Positions 46,101 to 55,100 of a DNA stretch of 64,000 nt are shown in pieces (the stretch's first letter is position 1; each line of letters opens with the position of its first letter). Location of the stretch: assembly GCF_905171775.1 (NCBI RefSeq), contig NC_053489.1, forward strand, positions 325,355,972-325,419,971, given 5' to 3'. The position numbers were made by a program, and so were the translations under genes. Origin of the DNA: Rana temporaria. Its lineage: Eukaryota > Chordata > Amphibia > Anura > Ranidae. The notes below the pieces were generated by a model, which was given only the letters and a program-made list of their open reading frames with translations, was not told the DNA's origin and made no database searches.

Positions 46101-49100
46101 GTGAAACTAGTTTTAGTCTTTGCAAGTTATTTCAAGCCTCTGTGCTGGACAGTGCCATAGAGAGTCATGGCTAGGAAAACGAAACTAAAGTCTCCCATGG
46201 CTTTTTTCATAAGGAGCCGGACAACCAGGAAGTGTTCAGAACAGAGTAGTATTACAGCAACATCAAAGCAAAAACGAGCAACGAGGACATGAAACCAGGA
46301 CTGCAGTAAGGTAAAGGAAGCTATTTAGCTAAAAAAAAAAATTCCTTTAGTGACCCTTTAAGCCTAGGACACAAGGACCGAATGTCTTGGGACATAGACA
46401 GGTTCAATAAAAACCATCCGACATTCGGCCCGTGTGTATGGCAGCTGGTCCAACAGAAGTCGGCCATTAATTGGATATTTGGTGCTACCATTTTGCAGTA
46501 TTCACACGTGTATTTATTTTTACTTAGATTTTAGTTTAATATAATATGAGGATTAGTAAGTGCCATATTCCCTATATTTACCATTTATGCTTAGTGTGCG
46601 AACACCTTTATGTTGGCAGCTGCTTTGTTAGTTTTAGGTATTCCTTCACCCTTGTGGTTTGCGCATTAGTATTCCCTATAGACATATGACTCAGTAAATG
46701 TATTGTTTTTCACACATGAATCTCTATTTTTTGGTTGTGTTCATGTAGGTTGGTGGATATTTTGCTGATGTGGCTTTACAACAAATGAGACTGTTTGGAA
46801 GGATTGCTGTTTGTGGAGCTATTGCGCTATACAATGATGAAGTTCCCAGAAAAGGTAAAGAAAATGAAAGTGTATTTGTTACCCCTGTTTAGCACAAGAG
46901 GTGTGTTGCAGGTTTAATGTGTCAATAAACTTTAGGTGCAAATGACTATTAAGCAGCCCATAGATACTATCAGGTTAAACAAACAACAAAAAGATTTGAT
47001 TTACAGATTCCAGTGTCAGCTCCTGCTCGGGTCTGGTTTCTAAAGCATTGAGAGCTGTATACTGTATGTCTCAGAGAAGCAGGGCACCAATATGGTTATC
47101 TTTGAAGTCCTTTCCGATGGTGTGTAGCTGCTCTGATTTCTAGCATAGCTTTCACGTGGTCACACATATGCTGGCCTTCTTCTAGCCTCATCTTGTTTAA
47201 CTTTCATAGCAAGAACAGTTTGCTGTTTAGACTTGAACGCTCATGCAATTTCTGTAATGAAGTCCACATACCTTTGGCCGTTTTCTCTGTTATTATGTGG
47301 ATAAGCTGGTCATCTTCCACTAGCAAGCTTATAATCACTTTTCCCTGTCTATCTTTCCTATGCCAGTCCTCTGTAATCTGCACTTGCCACAAGTCATCCT
47401 TGCTTAGAAATGTTTAAACTTCCAAAGCTGGTAAATTGTATTGTTCAGCTTTGTAATTGCAAACTTCACATCCGAACCACTTGCCATCTTTCAGTAGCTT
47501 GCATACAATACTCACAGACATCTCTGTACTTACTGAGTATCCTCTCTAGTGCCTGGACTTGTAGTATCCTCTTCAATGCCTCTGGGTGTCCTGGGTGCTG
47601 CTGGCTGCCTGGGACCCATAACCTATTAGCAGGTTATTGAATCATGCGCTTGGAAGCTTGTTGTATGCAGAAATGTAGACAGACAGGAAGAGAACAACAA
47701 ACAAGTACATGCACAGAACATAGACAGAACATCCTGTGATTACATTACCATAGAATTACACATTTTAACACTGCAGTGACACAAACTGTATAGATATAAT
47801 GCATATATAGTTCACATTATACAAAACTACCTGCTGTTGCTTATTTCAACACACATGTGAGCACTTTATTAGAGAATATGTTTTATGTATAATAAAGTAT
47901 TACACTATGGGAGGTTTTCCTTTTTTGGGGATACAGGTGGAGGATGTATGAATATAAGAAGACATGGATGTGGTGGGGTGATCAAGCTTTATTGGGCCCA
48001 TTTATTTTAATATGAGTCAGTGAATCTGGTAAGAGTTTGGGACATTGAACACATTTAAAAAAAGTATACTGTAGATCTGTTGGATGATTTAACAGGCTGT
48101 TTGAAGAAGAGATATTTCTGTGGGCACATAGTGCTGGATAAGCAGGACTTATTTAGTATTTGGTGGTTTAAATATTAATAATTTTCAAACTAATATCCAA
48201 GTGACTTTGTATTACAAATAGAGCTTTCGAGTAGCATTTACTTTTATATGTATATCTTTGGATGAATAATAAAAAAAAATAGAATAGTTTGCGCTAAAAT
48301 AGTTTCCCTAGGTTTAGAATCCTTGGGAGCAAATGGAAAAAAAGGGGATCTGCTACAATGCCTGAAAAAAAAAACTGTGTCTGAACAAGCTCAAAAAATG
48401 ATTCCTTAAACTTAAACACCAAAAGAAAAAAGGCTTGCCTTTACTTGTCTAGGTTGTGTGAAAAAAACAAGGAGAGAGGCGCCTCTGGGTGTGGTAACTT
48501 AAGACAGTTTAATGATTAAAACAAACACATGTGGTTATTACACTCACATTTGAGCAGCATAGAGCAGGCATGTAAAGGTTTCTTTAGGCAAGGTGAGTTG
48601 TCATCCGAGGAGGGGAGTTCCTTTTCCAGTCAGAGGGAGCGCTGTGTGGGGAGGTCACTGCTTCATCAGAAGGAGGGCATCCATAGGGATGGAGATGGTT
48701 CTCAACCCGAGGTCTGGAGCGCACATGGAGAGCTGGCGAGGGCGGATGACGTCACTACTGTGCGACGCGTTTCAGAGTCTTAAAGCAGCAGGTGGATTGG
48801 CTGCTTACACTCCTTTCTCAAGCATTTACTTGTCTCTAGGTTGTGTGAACCCTAACCCAAACACTAACCCTAAAACTAGTATTGCCCCAATGATACTATA
48901 CTATACCAATCATGGGATAAATGGAGGACCAGAGTCTTTGTAGTATTTGCCATTCTTTTAAATGCTCACCTAAGCAAAACAAACACTTACCTTTTATACA
49001 ATAAAATGGGCCTGACCTATTGCCACATTTGTATATCCTTAATAAATGCAGTTACAACTATCCCAAGCTCTTAGACCTCCACAACAATATAAATTACAAA

Positions 49101-52100
49101 AGATTAAGGAAAAAACAATTCCTTAATACATCCTAAAACATTTTTAAAAAGAGACAATGTTACTGGGAAAAAGGGGAGGGCAAACTGCTGAAGATGTAAT
49201 ATAACTGCAACATCTTCCCAAACCTTCTTGTCACTTTTTGGCTTTGATAGGCAAAGGATTGCCTAGGCTTGCTGCAAAGCCTTGCGCCTACATGTTCCTA
49301 TTGGCCAATCACTATGATGAGCATCCTCACTAGCCACTAGGAATGTACAGGGGGTATTCGTCTATGGCAAGGCTTGGGGTACTGCTTGAGGTATGTGCAG
49401 GTACCTCTAGGGGCCTGAAAGAAAACAAAGCAGTTATCCACCTTTCACCCCAATGACATTGACCCTTATTTATTAAAGGAATAGGGCATTTTTATTCATC
49501 TTAAGGTGAAACAAAGTAAAAATTTCCTTTGTAAAGAATGGCTGGTAGTGCAAGAAAAATAACGAAAACATTTTTGCGCACTCATGATTGGATGAACGTT
49601 CCCCTTGCAATGAGAAAATTGAACTTTTCATTGCAAATGATTGGACATTTTTTGCGAAGCAAATTTTCATTTTTTTTTTTATCTCATCCACTAAGATATG
49701 TGAAAATTCCCTTTGAAAAGTGTAAAGTTGCTTTAAAAGAGAGCATGCTATATTTCTTTAGTAAATAAACCCTGTGTCTCTTTAAGACTATTAACAATGC
49801 ATTTTTTGTTCTACATGTGCTACAGTTCTGTGTATACAAACCATAACCAAGCAGCACATAACACCATCAATCCACTACAGCCATAGTTTTTTAAATAAGG
49901 ATCCTTATGTTAGTGTGCTAGTTTTCTAAAATTCAGCTTATTGACCATGTATATTTGTATGCATATACATTTTGATTTTAAAGTATATTTTTTTAATATA
50001 TGCAGATGTAATGTAGACAAATACAGTATGTAAATGTATAATGTCAATTAGTCTAAAGCTGGGCATACATACATACATTCCCCCATCCAAACAAGCCAGT
50101 TGGATGGAGGATCCTCCCTGCCGATCAGCTGCAGCTGATCGAACAAACTGAACCAGTTTTTTAGGAAAGTAGACGACGGTTAGATTGAGTTTTCACGAAC
50201 AGGAATGGCCATAGATGGATCCATATTGGGCCTGTCCCTGCTCAACTTGCTAAATTTTGAGCCATCTATGGTCAGAATTATTGCTGGAATCCACAATCTA
50301 GGCACATAAACTTTCATTAATTATATTCCTCAATAGCCAAAGCGGATATAAATCAAGCCTGTGAGTACCAAGAACCTTTTCGAAACCCAGCTATCGCCAT
50401 ATAAGAGTAGCAGTGATATCATAACCATGCTGCAGATCACTTGTACAGAGAGCAGAGCTGTAGAAGGGACCCAGCAGACCCACCCACTACAGACTACCTG
50501 CAAAAACTACACCCAGGGGCGGATACAAGACCAGTCATCCTGCACTAGGACAGAGAATAGCAGTGACTGGTCTTTATTAATAGGAAACTCTTAAAGTGAG
50601 GTAAAGTGTCACACTGGATTAATGCACAGATCTGGAAGAAATCCACAAAGCAAACCAGGATTCAAGTAAGAATACACATTCATATTTAGACAACATTCGG
50701 TTACCCCCAGAGTTCAGAATTTAAAATACATTGTTTGCCGGCCAGATCATATCCACATGCCTGAGATCTGTACCTTTCTTGCAGGGGAATACGTCCATCT
50801 TCCATTAATTTTCAAACAATTGCGAATGGAGGGATTCACAGTCCAACGGTGGTTAAACAGATATGACGAGGGCCTCCAGAAACTAGTGCAATGGGTTGTG
50901 GAGGTAAGTTTCTTCCATACAAATGAGCATTTATCCAAATACTAAACATTATATTTAGTCAAAACATTTTATTTTGATGTCCATGCCCTAGTGACAGCAC
51001 CTCCCCTTACTTCTTGTTCTAATGTTACAGGAACAGGAAGTAAAGGAAATCTACCACAAACGGGTCACAGACAATAATCAATACTGGAAATAAATGTTAA
51101 CACTTCCAAACCCTTTAAAAAAAAATCAGATTTAGGCTTTAACTGTGGCAAAATGTTCAAGTGGTCCTGAACTCAAGAAGTGAAGATTCTGCTGTAAGAT
51201 AACATATACAATAGAAATATGAATTGTGCCTAAACAATTACACTAAAAATATACAGTTTTGTCTTCAATTCCTCCTTAAAGAGGAAGTAACCCCTGATGG
51301 GTTTTACTTCCTCTTTTTCTCCCTGCAAAGTATGTGACACTTACCTGCAAAAGAATCCAGGGCTGTCCCCTGTGTAGGCTGCGTCCATCTTCTCACCCCT
51401 CTTCCTTCCAGGCCGCAGACTCCGGCTCTGTGATTCGCTGGAGCCACGTGATGTCACTCCCGCGCATGCGCACGATAACGGCACAAGCTAGGGAAGAAAC
51501 GGCACAGTGTTTAGTTTCTTCCCAGCGAATGGGCCGTGAACATTTTTGGCAGACTACAAGTGAAATATCTCCTAAACGACACACGTTTAAGAGATATTTC
51601 CACTACCTATAGGTAAGCCTTATTCTAGGCTTACCTATAGGTAGAAGTAACAAAAAAGGGTTTACAACCACTTTAAAATAGCAGTGCACTTCCTGTGCTT
51701 ACTGCCACATAGCTATATGTATTGTAAAATTCGAACTCACTGCTGCCTATGTCCACTAGTCTCATGAGATTTGGTGATGTCATTGCTAAGCTGTGTCAGT
51801 GTTCTCCTCGCTGGAAAGAAAGCTGCTGTGGAAAGATGTTCCTGCTTCTATTTCATTTGTTTTTTTGAGCTTCTCATACTCCTGCTTTGTTATTTCTCCA
51901 TCAATCACCAAACCAAATACTATCAGGGGGGCAGCTCTAACATGAAAAACCAAAGTTATTTTTCTATCAATGTGGATGCCCCCCAGTGGCGTCACTAGGG
52001 TTGGTGTCACCTGGTGCGGTAAAATATGGTGTCACCCCCCCCCCCCAATAAAAAATTTCAAATATTTTTTACCCTACTGTTTGCTCTCTGTTCTCCTTTC

Positions 52101-55100
52101 TTCCCCTTTTCTCTCTCTCCCTATCCATCTTTCTTGTTCGTTTATCCCTTCTTCTTTCTCTCCATTTTTCTTTGTCCCCTCCCCCCACCTCTCTTTCTCC
52201 AGAACCGGAATTCACATCTCAGGAGCCTATAGGCCAGGGGCGTACCTAGAGCATTTGGCACCCGGGGCGGATCCAATATCTGGCACCCCCCCCCACACGT
52301 TAAAATGTAAAAACACCCCACTGTGCCCCCTGCATACCTCTGCATCCTTCAATATATTTTTGTTACTACTGTGTACCCCTCTCCACAACTGCACCTCTGG
52401 ACCCCTTTACATTGCACAGCACCCTGCATCACTGGACCCCTTTACATTACACAGCACCCTGCATCACTGGCCCCCTTTACATCTCATAGCCCCCTGCACC
52501 TCTGGACCCTTTTACATTACACAACACCCTGCATCACTGCACCCATTTTACATTACACAGCACCCTGCATCACTGGACCCCTTTACATCTCATAGCCCCC
52601 TGCACCTCTGGACCCTTTTACACTACACAGCCCTCTGCACCCCTTTACATTACACAGCACCCTGCACCTCTGGACCCCTTTACATTACACAGCACCCTGC
52701 ATCACTGGACCCCTTTACATTACACAGCACCCTGCATCACTGGCCCCCTTTACATCTCATAGCCCCCTGCACCTCTGGACCCTTTTACATTACACAACAC
52801 CCTGCATCACTGCACCCCTTTTACATTACACAGCACCCTGCATCACTGGACCCCTTTACATTACACAGCACCCTGCATCACTGCACCCCTTTTACATTAC
52901 ACAGCCGCCTGCACCTCTGCACCCCTTTACATCACATAGCCCCCTGCACCTCTGGACCCTTTTACACTACACAGCCCTCTGCACCCCTTTACATTACACA
53001 GCACCCTGCACCTCTGGACCCTTTTACATTACACAGCCACCTGCACCTCTGGACCCCTTTACATTACACAGCACCCTGCATCACTGCACCCCTTTTACAT
53101 TACACAGCACCCTGCATCACTGGACCCCTTTTACATTACACAGCCGCCTGCACCTCTGCACCCCTTTACATCACATAGCCCCCTGCACCTCTGGACCCTT
53201 TTACACTACACAGCCCTCTGCACCCCTTTACATTACACAGCACCCTGCACCTCTGGACCCCTTTACATTACACAGCACCCTGCATCACTGGCCCCCTTTA
53301 CATCTCATAGCCCCCTGCACCTCTGGACCCTTTTACATTACACAACACCCTGCATCACTGCACCCCTTTTACATTACACAGCCACCTGCACCTCTGGTCA
53401 TGTCAGCTAAAAAAAAAAAAATCGGGATGGTGTCACCCCTCTAGTGGGTGTCACCCGGTGCGGCCCGCACCCCCCGCACCCCCCTAGCAACGCCACTGAT
53501 GCCCCCACAAAGAGACACAACATGGTAAGTCAGTCCTGGGTAGGGTTACCACCTCATCCCTTTAAACCCAGGCACATATGAATTACAAAGGTTCTGAGGC
53601 TAATTTAATGGAGATAAGGCACCAAGAGAGTTTATTTTCCACTTTAATCAGCCACAGAACCTGTGTAATTAACCACTTGCTTACTGGGCACATAAACACC
53701 CTTTGTTCCCAGGCGAAATTTCAGCTTACGGCACTGTGTCGCTTTAACTGACATTTGCGCGGTCGTGCGACGTGGCTCCCAAACAAAATTGACGTCCTTT
53801 TTTCCCCACAAATCGAGCTTTATTTTGGTGGTATTTGATCACCTCTGCGGTTTTTATTTTTTGCGCTATAAACAAAAAAAGAGAGACAATTTTAAAAATA
53901 TATATATATATTTTTTACTTGTTACTATAATAAATATCCCATTTTTTTTTCTCAGTTAAGGCCGATACGTATTTTTCGACGTATTTTTGTAAAAAAAAAA
54001 AAAAAAAAACGCAATAAGCGACTGGTTTGCGCAAAAGTTATAGCGCCTACAAAATAGGGGACAGAATTAGTAGTAATAGTAACTAGTAATGGCGGCGATC
54101 TGCGATTTTTATTGGGACTGCGATATTGCGATGGACGTATCGAACACTTTTGACACAAATTTGGCGCCATTCACATTTATACAGCGATCAGTGCTATAAA
54201 AATGCACTAATTACTGTATAAATGTGACTGGCAGTGAAGGGGTTAACACTAGGGGGTGAGGAAGGGGTTAAATGTGTATCCTAGGTGTGTATCCTAGGTG
54301 TGTTCTAACTGTGTGGGGGGAGGGGGGTGACTGGGGGAGGTGACCGATGCTGTGTCCCTATGTACAAGAGACACAGATCGGTCTCCTCTCCTCTGACAGC
54401 ACGTGGAGCTCTGTGTTTACACACAGAGCTCCACGTCCCTGCTGTCTTCCCGACGATCGCGTGTACCCGGCGGACATCGCCGCCAGGTACACGCATCGGC
54501 TTCCCAGCTATGCGCCCGGACAGTGTTTACCTGCTGTGCGCCCCCCAGAGGCGCGCGCGGGTAATGCTTTCAAATGACGTCCAAAGACGTCCAGTTGGCA
54601 CCTGAGAGCCGCGCTGTTGATGTCTTTTGTCAATAGCGCGGGTCTCAAGTGGTTAATATGTGTTTGGTTTTAAAAGGATGAGGTGGCAACCCTAGTCCTT
54701 GGGAAAAGATTAGCTGAGGACAGGACATAGGCAATGCTGGTGTCTAGTACTTTGCCCTCTACTTGCCTTTCATTGGGCACAGATTTCACCTTAATATACA
54801 GTAGGGCTGCATTTGCTAAAATTATAACCAACTCTGTAAGCACAATGGCACCAGATTAGCAATACAATTATCTTCAAATAATCTGTTATCTTTGTTGAGT
54901 TCTCAACAGTTTTACTCCAAAACCTTTCAAAATATAAATTCTGCCACATATATTAAATATTCACTCAATATTCACACAGCTTTCAACAGGATTGAATTAT
55001 TTTTAATTATATTCAAAGGGTAAAATGTGTGAATCTTAAGTGAAAGTCATGTGAATCCTGTGTAAAAAGCCCCTCAGTTTTACAGGGTATCTCCACATTA

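Noticed and set aside
51970..53178. 402-codon open frame
   Set aside because: It spans the hAT terminus, a poly-C run and the 34-36-bp minisatellite. It is a repeat by-product with no domain or splice signals.
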